Shown piece after piece: positions 53,490-62,875 of a stretch of DNA of 64,000 bases. The position numbers were made by a program, and so were the translations under genes. This DNA comes from Lyngbya sp. PCC 8106 (GTDB taxonomy: Bacteria; Cyanobacteriota; Cyanobacteriia; Cyanobacteriales; Microcoleaceae): positions 62,001 through 126,000 of the forward strand of contig NZ_AAVU01000001.1 in assembly GCF_000169095.1 (NCBI RefSeq), in the 5' to 3' direction. Positions within the stretch are counted from its first letter, which is position 1, and each line of letters begins with the position of its first letter. The notes beneath the pieces were generated by a model. It was not told where the DNA came from. It saw nothing but the letters and a program-made list of their open reading frames with translations, and did no database searches.

Positions 53490-54677
53490 TTATTTCCACG
53501 AATAACTGTACAACCATTCTTCTAACAGGGTACTAATTTGGGCGATCGCTTCTGAGGTTAACTCCCCGTCTAAAGCGTTTTGTGTCCACTGGGCGAGGGC
53601 TTTAAGTAGAGTTTCTCTAGCTTTGGTCAGACGGCGAGAAACCGTATATTGCTTCATATCGAGTTGTTGGGCGATATCTTGCTGAGTTAGCCCTTGTTCG
53701 TAGTACAGTCGCAAAATCTCTAAAACATCGGGCTTGAGGCGTTCGAGGGCTGTCGTTAAAGTGTGCTTGAGTTGAACTTGTTGAGTTTGGCGATCTTGGT
53801 TTTCTTCTTCGGCGATCAATTCTGCTAACATCGGTTCATTCGGATCGGCTAAATCTTCAACGATTTCTCGTGTATCACTGTCTGATTTAGCAATATTAAG
53901 CGATCCTACCGTCGGATAAAGGTAAAGTCGCGCCCATTTTGCACATTGAGTTAGGGAACGTTCTAGCGTAGCGGGAGAAGCGGGTGTCGTTTTGGGGGAA
54001 AGTTGGGTTTCGCGTTCAATGTTGTAGAATTTAGCGATCGCTTCCCAGGTGTCGGGATCTGGTTTATTGAGTTGGCGAGTTCCAGTGGCTTGAGTCGGAA
54101 CATAGAGCGTTTTAAAGCCAGTCCAAGCCAGGATATACTGTTCGAGTTGTTCTTCGTCATTAATTCCGGCGTTTTGTAGAGATTCTCGGAGTCGCTTTTG
54201 ACTCAGTTTTCGCAATAACGCCCAGTCGCTACAAATATCAGTTTCTCGGCGTTGACGGAGAAGATCGCGAATGATGGACTTGAAAGCAACGCTAGCATAA
54301 TCTTTGAGCGTTGAACCCCGATCCGGATTGAACCCTTTGAGAATGCGTTCAGCTTGAGTCAGAGCAATTTGAAACAAATCTGCAATACTCAGATGTAGGC
54401 CTGCAAAACCCGCATTCACCGTTTTGTGAGCGCTCCAGTAGCAGGCTTCTTGTAGGTAAGCCAGTAGATGTCCTTGAGCCTCAGAGGATGAAGTTTGCCA
54501 CTTTTTATGCCAAAAATGCACCCAAAACTTTTCTGAGACGGGTGGTTTCGGTTGAGTTTTTAGACACCGATCCATACTCCGACGCAGTTTGGAATCGCTC
54601 ATCCAACGGTCAAAATAATCCTCTGTGAATGTCACAAAGGTGGAAAAAGTCTCAATCAAGCCTTGACGAGGACGCAT
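53490..54677 (-). CDS. Large sigma-70-family RNA polymerase sigma factor
   Basis: A 395-aa protein. Region 2-like sequence lies at about residues 95-175 (HLSIADLFQIALTQAERILKGF, YASVAFKSIIRDLLRQRRETD). Region 4 lies at about 305-365, with helix-turn-helix LTQQDIAQQLDMKQYTVSRRLTKARETLL. An N-terminal extension RPRQGLIETFSTFVTFTEDYF and a long linker set it apart from ordinary ECF factors; it resembles the atypical cyanobacterial sigma-like proteins of this size. It is the last of three same-strand genes with a 197-aa protein and a CHAT-FHA protease upstream. Confidence 0.8.
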   Translation of the reverse strand: MRPRQGLIETFSTFVTFTEDYFDRWMSDSKLRRSMDRCLKTQPKPPVSEKFWVHFWHKKWQTSSSEAQGHLLAYLQEACYWSAHKTVNAGFAGLHLSIADLFQIALTQAERILKGFNPDRGSTLKDYASVAFKSIIRDLLRQRRETDICSDWALLRKLSQKRLRESLQNAGINDEEQLEQYILAWTGFKTLYVPTQATGTRQLNKPDPDTWEAIAKFYNIERETQLSPKTTPASPATLERSLTQCAKWARLYLYPTVGSLNIAKSDSDTREIVEDLADPNEPMLAELIAEEENQDRQTQQVQLKHTLTTALERLKPDVLEILRLYYEQGLTQQDIAQQLDMKQYTVSRRLTKARETLLKALAQWTQNALDGELTSEAIAQISTLLEEWLYSYSWK

Positions 54678-55178
54678 GAATCAATCCATTGGGGGTGAAA
54701 AAGGTACAACTGGATTTTTTATCAAGCCAGGAGCCAGATGCACGTGCTGATTAACAGTCTCAATGATCGCGAAGTCCGGGTTAACCTCTGACTTGATCAC
54801 CATTGTTTCTGCTCTTTACTTATCCTAGCGGTCAACCTCAAAAAAATCTGATTATTAATCTGTATCAGGCTGAACCGGGTTAACTCATGTCTCTAGCTTC
54901 AACTCTTGGAGTCAGGTGTCAGGAATTATGGAAACAGATATTTCGACGGAAGAACGGATCAATCTATCGGGTCAAGGGCCAAATCAATCCATTGTTCTAT
55001 ATTTCTATGTGTTTCCCGACGGGAAGTTTTTCTCGAAGGCGTTTCAACATCCCCGAAACTTGAGCGACGGTGAATAAACAAGCGGTGAGTTCGTATCAAC
55101 AATTATTGAGGAATTTCGGAATGCTTGCTCGGCTTCAAAGATTCTTCTGTTCGCAAATAGAATATTAGAGGGAAGTGC
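54678..55178. other. Intergenic region with a possible short gene
   Basis: About 500 bases between the sigma factor start and the 197-aa gene. The opposite strand holds a 49-codon open frame at 54928-55077 (listed separately). Otherwise nothing is recognised. The length argues for a separate promoter for the sigma gene. Confidence 0.45.
54928..55077 (+). CDS. Possible 49-aa small protein
   Basis: ATG with AGGAATT just before it, reading METDISTEERINLSGQG and then VLYFYVFPDGKFFSKAF, ending DGE. It has no known family. It is antisense to the leader of the sigma gene. Composition is protein-like, but length and lack of homology keep this speculative. Confidence 0.3.
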   Translation: METDISTEERINLSGQGPNQSIVLYFYVFPDGKFFSKAFQHPRNLSDGE

Positions 55179-55772
55179 TTAGGACTCTTGAGGATGTTGT
55201 TCTAATTCTGACAACGCATAACGGGCGATCGCTAAACCCATTCTCGCTTGTTCGATTTCGGAAAGTTCTTTCCAGGGTTTTGTCGGGGTGCTATTGAGGG
55301 TAGAATCTCCGGGTTCGGTTTCTGCTCCCCGCATCGCATAAGCAAAAGGACGGGCTAAAACTTGTAGGTCTTCTTCTTGCCAATGGGGTAATATTTCTTG
55401 AGTACACTGTACCAGTTGTTCGGCCAGAGTCGAACGAGCGTCTTGAAGCTGTTGGTTGAGGTGAATTGCTCGTTTGGCGAGTCGTTGTAGGAGATCTTGA
55501 GGAACACAGTCAGCAAATTTCAGGGCGAGAGATTTTTGGAGAGTATTGACAGACCATAAATCTTCAACTTGAGTCAGTAGGCTTTGAAGTCGGTGATGTA
55601 CATCTTCGTCGGTTAAACAATCACAGAGGGCCAGTTGTTCGTCGAGTTCTCTGAGTTCGGTTTCTGAGTCTAGCGCTGAGGTGTTCCAAATATAGGGCTG
55701 TTCTTGGTTTAACAGTACATCTAATAAATCTAACTCAGCTTGAATTTTGGGGGAGGCCGATGAGTTGTTCAT
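55179..55772 (-). CDS. Hypothetical helical protein between CHAT-FHA and sigma genes
   Basis: A 197-aa, acidic (Asp/Glu/Gln/Leu-rich), probably all-helical cytoplasmic protein: QAELDLLDVLLNQEQPYIW, ETELRELDEQLALCDCL, DEDVHHRLQSLLTQVEDLW. A low-complexity loop (about 155-168) precedes the last helix EIEQARMGLAIARYALSELEQH. No family recognised, and no transmembrane segment. Position between a CHAT protease and a sigma factor makes an adaptor, substrate or anti-sigma role worth testing, but sequence alone does not show it. Confidence 0.7.
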   Translation of the reverse strand: MNNSSASPKIQAELDLLDVLLNQEQPYIWNTSALDSETELRELDEQLALCDCLTDEDVHHRLQSLLTQVEDLWSVNTLQKSLALKFADCVPQDLLQRLAKRAIHLNQQLQDARSTLAEQLVQCTQEILPHWQEEDLQVLARPFAYAMRGAETEPGDSTLNSTPTKPWKELSEIEQARMGLAIARYALSELEQHPQES

Positions 55773-56062
55773 GAGTCCGTGTCCTTGATGTTTAAGTAAA
55801 AGTCTCTAGGTTTTAAGGAATAGATGGGGTTGAAACCGTCTGAATCTCGACTGATTCACTGTCTCAAATTCCCCCGCGTTAGTCAATAGAATATTGAGAG
55901 TGTAGCCAGGAAATTGAGCAGATTTTCTCGGTTGATGAAATCGGATTCCATCTATTGATTTAGCGAGTCTCAGATAGGAATAAGTAGCTTTTACGCTCTG
56001 ACTTCCCTAGCTACAATAGCATTTTCATCCATTCCGTAACTTGACTTGAGTTAGAGTCAAAG
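55773..56062. other. Gap between CHAT-FHA and 197-aa gene
   Basis: 290 bases without a recognised feature; the genes on either side are transcribed in the same direction but are not tightly packed. Confidence 0.45.
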
Positions 56063-57748
56063 TTAAGAGGGATCGATCATAAATTCTAGGGCTTGACCTT
56101 GGGAACTGCCAAATTTTAACTGGGTTCCAGATTGTAAGGCAACTTCTTGATGATGAACCCGTTGCCATCCTGTTTCTGCGGAAACGAGAGTGCCGTATCG
56201 GGAAAAGTCTCGCAGAAAAAAAGTAGGTTGGGGGTTATCATCGCTACCATTGCGACAAAAGATTTCCGCGTGTTTACTCGATACCCATTGTTCAGAAATG
56301 ACGATATCATTATCTTCTCCCCGTCCAACTCGCACGCTTCCGGCCTCGATCGGCCATAGTTGAGGGGATAATCCCGAAGAAGGGTCTAAACCACTTGGTA
56401 GACGCAGCCACGCCCTCGGCGCAATATATCCCAACCAAGTTTGAGAATTAGCCGGGAGTTCTGTTCTGATTTCCTCCACAGGCTGCATTAATTCCCCGCT
56501 AAATTCCGGGTGCATATACAACACCGGAAGTGTCCAAGCGGGTTGATTAAATTTATAAAGGGTTAATAGATGTTGTCTGGCGATCGCTACGGCTTGATCG
56601 ATGGGTTTCCGGGCGACGAGAGCTTGAGCAAAGGCTTGAATAAAACTCAGGGCTTCTTGATCGGTGATCGAGTCTCGCATTCCTAAGACAGCCGGCACCC
56701 CATGATGAATTAGCACTTTCGCTAAACTACTACTGGGAATAGCTTGGAAGACGGCACTTTCGGGGTTGGGGGTGAGATCAATTGCCGGATGAGCGCCCCA
56801 ACAGGCGTTAAACACCGCCATCACCACTCCACACCGCACGAGGACTTGGGCGAGTTCAGTCCCGTTGAGGGTGACATCCGGTTGCAAAAATAACAGCCCA
56901 CCATCGGCAGCAGGAATACAATGACCCCCATAAAATAAAACGTTATATTCTCCGGTTTCCAGTTGAGTGATCAGTTCGGAGACACTGGGTTGAATCAGGG
57001 TTGTGACGCGACAGGGAGCATTGATCTCCGGGTCAACGTTGACCGACGAACTACTGTTAGTGAAGACTTGGCTTAAGTGTTGGGCTTCTTGTTCAAGTTG
57101 GAGTTGTTGAATTTGTCGGGATGTTTGTTGCGGTTGTGAACTCGAGTTGCTCTTGTTTTCAGCCTCCGGTTGTCCTAACACCAGTAAAATATTTAACAAC
57201 TGAGCGCTTGGAAATTGTGGTAAAGGATTAACATCACTGGTTGTTCGGCTAAACAAGAGTTGTTGACTCAAGGAAATAGCCGGTTGACCCGCTTGGGGCT
57301 GCATGATTTCCCAAGGTAAAGGGATGAGATCGGGTTCTCGCACGTCCAACCGGACTCGCAAGGGTTGATCTTGACCAATGGCAATCCCTTGACTGCGATG
57401 CAAACTGCTTTGTATTGTGCCTTGGAATAGCCACTGCCACAGATTAATGCCTAAATGCTGCATCAGACGACTGCTATAACTAAGCTGTCGGCTTGAGTCT
57501 GTCAGTGATACCGAGGGAATCATTGCTTGAGGGGAAGAAAGAGGCTTGATCTGCGCTAAACTTTGGGGGGAAAACATTTCCAACCAACTTTGCCAGGCTT
57601 GGTCAAGGCTCTCAGGCCAGAAACAGTCGTGGTGAACGTAGCCACTGGGATAGGGCGACTGCACGACCCAGGTGGCAAAATGGTTGGCTTCACTTGTGCT
57701 TAAGCGAGAAATTGCCAGACTAAGGCAGGGACTGTCAGAACGCGACAT
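56063..57748 (-). CDS. CHAT (caspase-like) peptidase with C-terminal FHA domain
   Basis: A 561-aa protein. The CHAT domain spans about residues 180-420. The catalytic dyad is His in NVLFYGGHC (about 275) and Cys in MAVFNACWGA (about 315), with ILLVLGQPE and HHGVPAVLGMRDSITDQEA typical of the clan CD fold. An N-terminal region (about 10-170) contains the cyanobacterial WPESLDQAWQSWLEMF and PLPWEIMQP segments. The FHA domain covers about 467-556 (VRVGRGEDNDIVISEQWVSSKHAEIF), with the Arg/Ser/His phosphothreonine-binding pattern. It is likely a protease controlled by Ser/Thr phosphorylation signals. The 197-aa and sigma genes follow on the same strand. Confidence 0.88.
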   Translation of the reverse strand: MSRSDSPCLSLAISRLSTSEANHFATWVVQSPYPSGYVHHDCFWPESLDQAWQSWLEMFSPQSLAQIKPLSSPQAMIPSVSLTDSSRQLSYSSRLMQHLGINLWQWLFQGTIQSSLHRSQGIAIGQDQPLRVRLDVREPDLIPLPWEIMQPQAGQPAISLSQQLLFSRTTSDVNPLPQFPSAQLLNILLVLGQPEAENKSNSSSQPQQTSRQIQQLQLEQEAQHLSQVFTNSSSSVNVDPEINAPCRVTTLIQPSVSELITQLETGEYNVLFYGGHCIPAADGGLLFLQPDVTLNGTELAQVLVRCGVVMAVFNACWGAHPAIDLTPNPESAVFQAIPSSSLAKVLIHHGVPAVLGMRDSITDQEALSFIQAFAQALVARKPIDQAVAIARQHLLTLYKFNQPAWTLPVLYMHPEFSGELMQPVEEIRTELPANSQTWLGYIAPRAWLRLPSGLDPSSGLSPQLWPIEAGSVRVGRGEDNDIVISEQWVSSKHAEIFCRNGSDDNPQPTFFLRDFSRYGTLVSAETGWQRVHHQEVALQSGTQLKFGSSQGQALEFMIDPS

Positions 57749-57806
57749 TCAGTTTAAACCAATGTTCAGTTGAGAGGAAAGAGTGAATTTCTTTAGTTAG
57801 TTTAAC

Positions 57807-58220
57807 ATGAAAAAGCCGATTGGTTGTGTAATCATTCTACTCAACGATCATCATCAAGTTCTACTGGTTTTGCGAGATCAAAAGTGTTCAATTCCCGAAC
57901 CCAATGCCTGGAATTTGTTAGGAGGATTTATGGAGGAGGATGAATCTCCCCGAGAGGCAATTGTTCGAGAAATGTTAGAAGAAATTGAAGTTGATGTGGG
58001 AGAAGTCTCTTTCTTTAGAAAATATGAGTGGGATGATTGTGATGAGTACATCTTTTGGAAAAACCTGAATTTAGATCTCAATCAAGTTAAACTGAATGAG
58101 GGACAACGTTTAGCTTACTTTAGCCGCTCTCAAATCCAACAAACTCAACTAGCATTCGAGTGTAATAAAATTATAGAAGATTTTTTTAACGAAAGGTTAA
58201 CCTCATCTCATTCAATCTAA
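57807..58220 (+). CDS. Nudix hydrolase
   Basis: A 137-aa single-domain Nudix protein. The Nudix box at about residues 34-56 reads GFMEEDESPREAIVREMLEE, followed by IEVDV, fitting G-x5-E-x7-RE-U-x-EE-x-G-U except that the last Gly is Glu. The metal-binding REMLEE is intact. The substrate (NTP, sugar nucleotide or cap-like) cannot be told. It is divergent from the CHAT gene by 58 bases. Confidence 0.88.
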   Translation: MKKPIGCVIILLNDHHQVLLVLRDQKCSIPEPNAWNLLGGFMEEDESPREAIVREMLEEIEVDVGEVSFFRKYEWDDCDEYIFWKNLNLDLNQVKLNEGQRLAYFSRSQIQQTQLAFECNKIIEDFFNERLTSSHSI

Positions 58221-58404
58221 AATTGGGTTGAGTTGCAGAAGAATCCTTCGTGAAACATCAGGGCAAATTGTAACCATTATCAGGAGTTCCGTGGGTCTAT
58301 ATAAAATTGCGTATTACTAATTTGTATTGCTAATTCTAGCATCGCATTATTGACAGGCCAAAGTTAACAACTCTCGATCTATTATTAATCAAGGAGTCTA
58401 CTAC

Positions 58405-60462
58405 ATGAGTATGAATGTTCTAGCGGGTATGAGTTATCCTTTGGGTGCAACAGTTTACCCCAATGGAGTTAATTTTTGTATTTTTTCTAAGACCTGTGAA
58501 TCTTTAGAATTACTTTTATTTGATACTCCAGATGCGGCTCAACCCTCAAAGGTCATTCCGCTCGATCCTGATGTTAATAGAACATTTTATTATTGGCACA
58601 TTTTTATTCCGGGGATGAAAGCGGGACAAATTTATGGATATCGAGCCGATGGCTTACATCTTCCTGAAGCTGGGTATCGTTTTGACCCCGATAAAATATT
58701 ACTTGACCCCTACACAAAAGCGGTTGTTAATGATGAAAATTATAGTCGAGGCGCGGCATCAAAACCCGGAAATAATTGTGCTGAAGCCTTTAAAAGCGTC
58801 GTCGTTGATCCAAAAACTTACGACTGGGAAGGAGATTTACCTCTGAGAATTCCCTACTCAGAAACGATTATTTATGAACTTCATGTTGGGGGGTTTACTC
58901 GCCATCCGAGTTCGGGTCTTCCTCCCAATAAACGAGGAACTTATGCCGGTTTAGTAGAAAAAATTCCCTATCTTAAAGATTTAGGAATTACTGCGGTTGA
59001 ACTGATGCCAATTCATCAATTTGATGAACAGGATGCTGTTCTTCCCTTAAAAAACTATTGGGGGTATAGTACCGTTGCTTTTTTTGCTCCCCATCGGGCT
59101 TATAGTTCCCGTCGTGATCCACTCGGGCCAGTCGAAGAATTCAAAGATATGGTCAAAGCATTTCATAAAGCCGGATTAGAAGTGATTCTTGATGTTGTAT
59201 TTAACCATACTGCTGAAGGAAATCATAACGGCCCGACTCTATCTTTTCGAGGGTTAGATAATGCCTTATATTATATTTTAGAGGAAAACGACGAGCAGTA
59301 TTATAGTAACTATAGTGGTTGCGGAAATACCGTTAAAGCTAACTATGAAATCGCAGGTCAGTTAATTGTAGACTCCTTACGGTATTGGGTTTCAGAAATG
59401 CACGTCGATGGCTTTCGATTTGATTTAGCCTCGATTTTCTCTCGGGATAAAAATGGTTATCCGATAGATGATGCACCGATTTTATGGATTATTAAATCTG
59501 ACCCCGTTTTAGCCGGAACGAAACTGATTGCAGAAGCTTGGGATGCAGGAGGATTATACGAAGTCGGCTCTTTTGCGGGCGATCGCTTTACCGAATGGAA
59601 TGGAAAATATCGGGATGATATTCGCAGTTTTGTCAAAAGTGATCCGGGCAAAGTTCAACAGCTTGCTGCTCGAATTATGGGAAGTCCAGATATTTATCCA
59701 AAAACAGATCGTGAACCCCATTGTAGTATTAATTTTATTACCTGCCATGATGGATTTACGATTAATGATTTAGTGTCTTACAATGACAAACATAATGATG
59801 CTAACGGAGAAAAAAATCGGGATGGATGTAACTATAATGTGAGTTGGAATTGTGGAGAAGAAGGATTAACAGATAATCCAGCAATAGAAGCTTTACGCCT
59901 CCAGCAAATCAAGAATTGTATGACAATTCTATTTGTTTCTCAAGGCACACCGATGATCTTAATGGGTGATGAAGTTCGACGCACACAGTTTGGAAATAAT
60001 AACGCCTATTGTCAAGATAATGAACTGAGTTGGTTTGATTGGAGTGATATTGGCAAACAAGCCGATATACTACGTTTTATGAAAGGAATTATTCGTTTTA
60101 CCCAAGAACGACATATGTTCCGGATCAACACTATTTTGCAAGCAGAAGGTCAACATTTACCCTATATTACTTGGCATGGACTCCATTTAGATCAACCCAA
60201 CTGGGAAGATGATTCTCGTTATTTAGCCTTTAGTTTACGTCATCCCGATACCGGAGAATATCTTCATATCATGTTGAGTTCTCATTGGGAACCCTTAGTT
60301 TTTGAGTTACCTCCCTTGTTATCTGGACAATATTGGCACAGAATTGTTGATACAGGACTAACAGCCCCCCATGATCTTTATGATGTGAAAGTAGCTCCGC
60401 CTGTTAAAGCGCTTCGTTATCGAGTTAATCCTCGATCATCGGTTGTTTTAATGGCAAAATAA
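58405..60462 (+). CDS. glgX: Glycogen debranching enzyme (isoamylase type)
   Basis: A 685-aa GH13_11 enzyme that cleaves alpha-1,6 branches in glycogen. A CBM48 N-terminal domain (about 5-95, YPLGATVYPNGVNFCIFS) precedes the barrel: LDVVFNHTAEG, DGFRFDLASIF (nucleophile), IAEAWDAGG (acid/base), NFITCHDGFTINDLVSYN. A good AAGGAG lies 9 bases before the ATG. The GH13 gene at 51978 may act on the released chains. It is followed by purC after 119 bases; no other glg gene is adjacent. Confidence 0.94.
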   Translation: MSMNVLAGMSYPLGATVYPNGVNFCIFSKTCESLELLLFDTPDAAQPSKVIPLDPDVNRTFYYWHIFIPGMKAGQIYGYRADGLHLPEAGYRFDPDKILLDPYTKAVVNDENYSRGAASKPGNNCAEAFKSVVVDPKTYDWEGDLPLRIPYSETIIYELHVGGFTRHPSSGLPPNKRGTYAGLVEKIPYLKDLGITAVELMPIHQFDEQDAVLPLKNYWGYSTVAFFAPHRAYSSRRDPLGPVEEFKDMVKAFHKAGLEVILDVVFNHTAEGNHNGPTLSFRGLDNALYYILEENDEQYYSNYSGCGNTVKANYEIAGQLIVDSLRYWVSEMHVDGFRFDLASIFSRDKNGYPIDDAPILWIIKSDPVLAGTKLIAEAWDAGGLYEVGSFAGDRFTEWNGKYRDDIRSFVKSDPGKVQQLAARIMGSPDIYPKTDREPHCSINFITCHDGFTINDLVSYNDKHNDANGEKNRDGCNYNVSWNCGEEGLTDNPAIEALRLQQIKNCMTILFVSQGTPMILMGDEVRRTQFGNNNAYCQDNELSWFDWSDIGKQADILRFMKGIIRFTQERHMFRINTILQAEGQHLPYITWHGLHLDQPNWEDDSRYLAFSLRHPDTGEYLHIMLSSHWEPLVFELPPLLSGQYWHRIVDTGLTAPHDLYDVKVAPPVKALRYRVNPRSSVVLMAK

Positions 60463-60581
60463 GGTAGGATTTGTCTGTTATTCTTTAATGGACAAACTCC
60501 CACTACAATAGACGATCCAAAAGAACGTCTCTCTGTTTATAATTGCAAGTGTAAACACGTCTCTAGAATTCATTCATTTCT

Positions 60582-61316
60582 ATGTCTGCTCCTCAAAAAC
60601 TCTACGAAGGGAAAGCGAAGATTGTCTATACCACCGATGATCCCGAAATATTACTCGCCCATTTTAAAGATGACGCGACGGCTTTTAATGCTCAAAAAAG
60701 AGGGACAATTCAAGGTAAAGGTGAAATCAATAATACGATCTCAACTCACCTCTTTCAACGCTTAGAAGCTGAAGGGGTTCCCACTCATTTTATTGATACT
60801 CCGACTGCTAATGAAATGAGAGTAAAACGAGTTAAAATTGTTCCGATAGAAGTGATTATTCGCAATATTGCAGCCGGAAGTTTATGCAAACAAACTGGAA
60901 TTGAAGTCGGCACAATCTTAGAACCAACTTTAGTCGAGTATTGCTACAAAAATGATCAATTAGGTGATCCTTTATTAACAATTGATCGCTTATTATTATT
61001 AAAGTTAGCCACACCCGAACAACTCGACGAAATTAAAACATTATCGCTGAAAATTAATCAAGTTTTGTCCGAGTTTTTTGAGCAATGTAGGATTACGTTA
61101 GTAGACTTTAAACTCGAATTTGGTTACACTTCAGATGGTAAATTGGTACTCGCCGATGAAATTAGCCCCGATACCTGTCGTTTGTGGAATAAAGGCGAAA
61201 CTGACCCCAATTTAAGGGTCATGGATAAAGATAGATTTCGCCACGATTTAGGAAATGTAGAGTCGGCTTATCAACAAGTTCTAGAACGAGTATTAGCCCA
61301 AACAAAAACCAGTTAA
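60582..61316 (+). CDS. purC: SAICAR synthase
   Basis: A 244-aa enzyme of de novo purine synthesis, converting CAIR and Asp to SAICAR. Landmarks: KLYEGKAKIVYTTDDPEILL, FNAQKRGTIQGKGEINNTIS, HFIDTPTANEMRVKRVKIVPIEVIIRN split by short turns, LVDFKLEFGYTSDGKLVLADEISPDTCRLW. Length is standard for the bacterial monofunctional form. It is a single gene here; no other pur gene is nearby. Confidence 0.96.
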   Translation: MSAPQKLYEGKAKIVYTTDDPEILLAHFKDDATAFNAQKRGTIQGKGEINNTISTHLFQRLEAEGVPTHFIDTPTANEMRVKRVKIVPIEVIIRNIAAGSLCKQTGIEVGTILEPTLVEYCYKNDQLGDPLLTIDRLLLLKLATPEQLDEIKTLSLKINQVLSEFFEQCRITLVDFKLEFGYTSDGKLVLADEISPDTCRLWNKGETDPNLRVMDKDRFRHDLGNVESAYQQVLERVLAQTKTS

Positions 61317-61641
61317 AAATTATAATTTGACTGGCTCGGTTAGAAAACAAGGTAATTCTTCTTTGTAAACGCTACGCGATCGCACTCTAGAATAACTAAA
61401 TTTCTTAAAAGTTTTGACAGAGGCGATCGCAAGATTCATCAAGAACTAAATACTAAGCTAAACTGTATTTTTCACCAATCTAGTTTATCATGGGAGTTGC
61501 TTCTGGGTTTAAGTTTAAATTTAGATTAATTTTTAGCCTGCCAACATATCAAGTAAATTTGTTACATTTTGGTATTTATCAACTGAATGAACTTACAGAT
61601 AATATTATACAATTAATTTGTCTTTAACTCATAACAAAATA
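61317..61641. other. Gap between purC and the R-M genes
   Basis: A 325-base AT-rich stretch with two HIP1 octamers (61376-61383, 61423-61430). The R-M side is notably poorer in HIP1. No gene is seen. Confidence 0.5.
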
Positions 61642-62871
61642 TTAAGCTTCTTCCCAAGTTGCCGAGACACAATACTCGTATAATTCCTTTTTACAATTTC
61701 GTTTTCTAATAATTTCAAAGCTAATTTTTTTATAGCCTAGCATTTTCATGGACTCGGCAAGTAGACTAGCCGTATCAACTCTATTACCAAAGAAGGTTGA
61801 ATTGCCGACGATGTAATCAATTTTAGCGCCATCTTTTAAAAGATGTCGAAGCGATCTTAAATGTAGGTGCATATCATAAAAGTATTTTAACACATAAATT
61901 GATAATATATGGGCATTTTTTCCCTCAGATTTACTAATGTTTTCTACCGCATTATAAACCGCTTCTGGTAGTAAATTAACTTCATCTATCTGCCAAGATT
62001 TTAGTCTACTGGTTGCAATTCCCCAAGTTCCACCAATTGCCATCCAATCGATTTCACCCGCTTCTTTTGCTTCATTCAGAAATTTAGTCCAGTACATATA
62101 GGGACGGAGTTCACGAATATAACTAATTCGATTAGGATAAGGTGGTGAAGTAATTACCCGATCTACTTTGACTTCATTTAGATTAATGATACAACGAGCA
62201 TCTGCTTTAATTATCTTGGTGCTACCTCGAATCGGTTTTGAAGTCGATTTCAAGATAAAATCAAGGATGTCAATAAAAAGTTGTTCAATTTTATCAACCT
62301 CAAAATGGGTTACTTTATTATTAAATGACATGGAAACGTGATTAAATGCTGCCGAGGAAGTTTCAATAATTAGCCGACAAAATGCAATCCAAACAATTCC
62401 AAAATCTGCACTTTCTTTAGGTTCGCCAAATTGTTTAATCAAACTATATCTTAGTGCTGAAAGTATTGTTAATGTCTGGCTAGACCACCAGCGTTCAATA
62501 TTAAAAATATTCGGTATCCAGTGTTCTTCTCCTAGAGAGGATTGAAATTCTACAAGAGCATTATTAACAGCATGACGAATCTTTATGATTTGCTCTTGGG
62601 AATAATTTTTACATTTAATATTTCCCAACCAAACTAGAAAGGGATTGATGTCAAAACTATAAGCTTGATATGCGTTTTCAGCCGCCACCAGTGCAGTTGT
62701 CGCTGTTCCGGAAAAAGGATCAAGAATAATTAAGTTTTCCTCCGCACCGATTAATAGTTTTTCAACCAGTTTCACGCTATAAGCGGGAGTCAGGCGCAGC
62801 CATCCATGTCGCCCATAACTACGGTTATATTTGAAAGTATAATCTGCTCGTTGGCTGGGAGTAGGTGACAT
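61642..62871 (-). CDS. DNA methyltransferase of a type II R-M system
   Basis: About 409 aa from ATG 62871, which lies four bases after the stop of the upstream restriction gene; a GTG at 62886 would overlap it. The AdoMet motif I is LDPFSGTATTALVAAE (about residue 50) and the catalytic motif IV is TSPPYPNRISYIRE (about 240), so the order is I then IV. The SPPY form is common in N4-cytosine methylases and also occurs in some N6-adenine ones. No target-recognition domain is obvious by eye. It pairs with the 62876-63670 gene. Modified base and site unknown. Confidence 0.87.
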   Translation of the reverse strand: MSPTPSQRADYTFKYNRSYGRHGWLRLTPAYSVKLVEKLLIGAEENLIILDPFSGTATTALVAAENAYQAYSFDINPFLVWLGNIKCKNYSQEQIIKIRHAVNNALVEFQSSLGEEHWIPNIFNIERWWSSQTLTILSALRYSLIKQFGEPKESADFGIVWIAFCRLIIETSSAAFNHVSMSFNNKVTHFEVDKIEQLFIDILDFILKSTSKPIRGSTKIIKADARCIINLNEVKVDRVITSPPYPNRISYIRELRPYMYWTKFLNEAKEAGEIDWMAIGGTWGIATSRLKSWQIDEVNLLPEAVYNAVENISKSEGKNAHILSIYVLKYFYDMHLHLRSLRHLLKDGAKIDYIVGNSTFFGNRVDTASLLAESMKMLGYKKISFEIIRKRNCKKELYEYCVSATWEEA

Positions 62872-62875
62872 CAAT

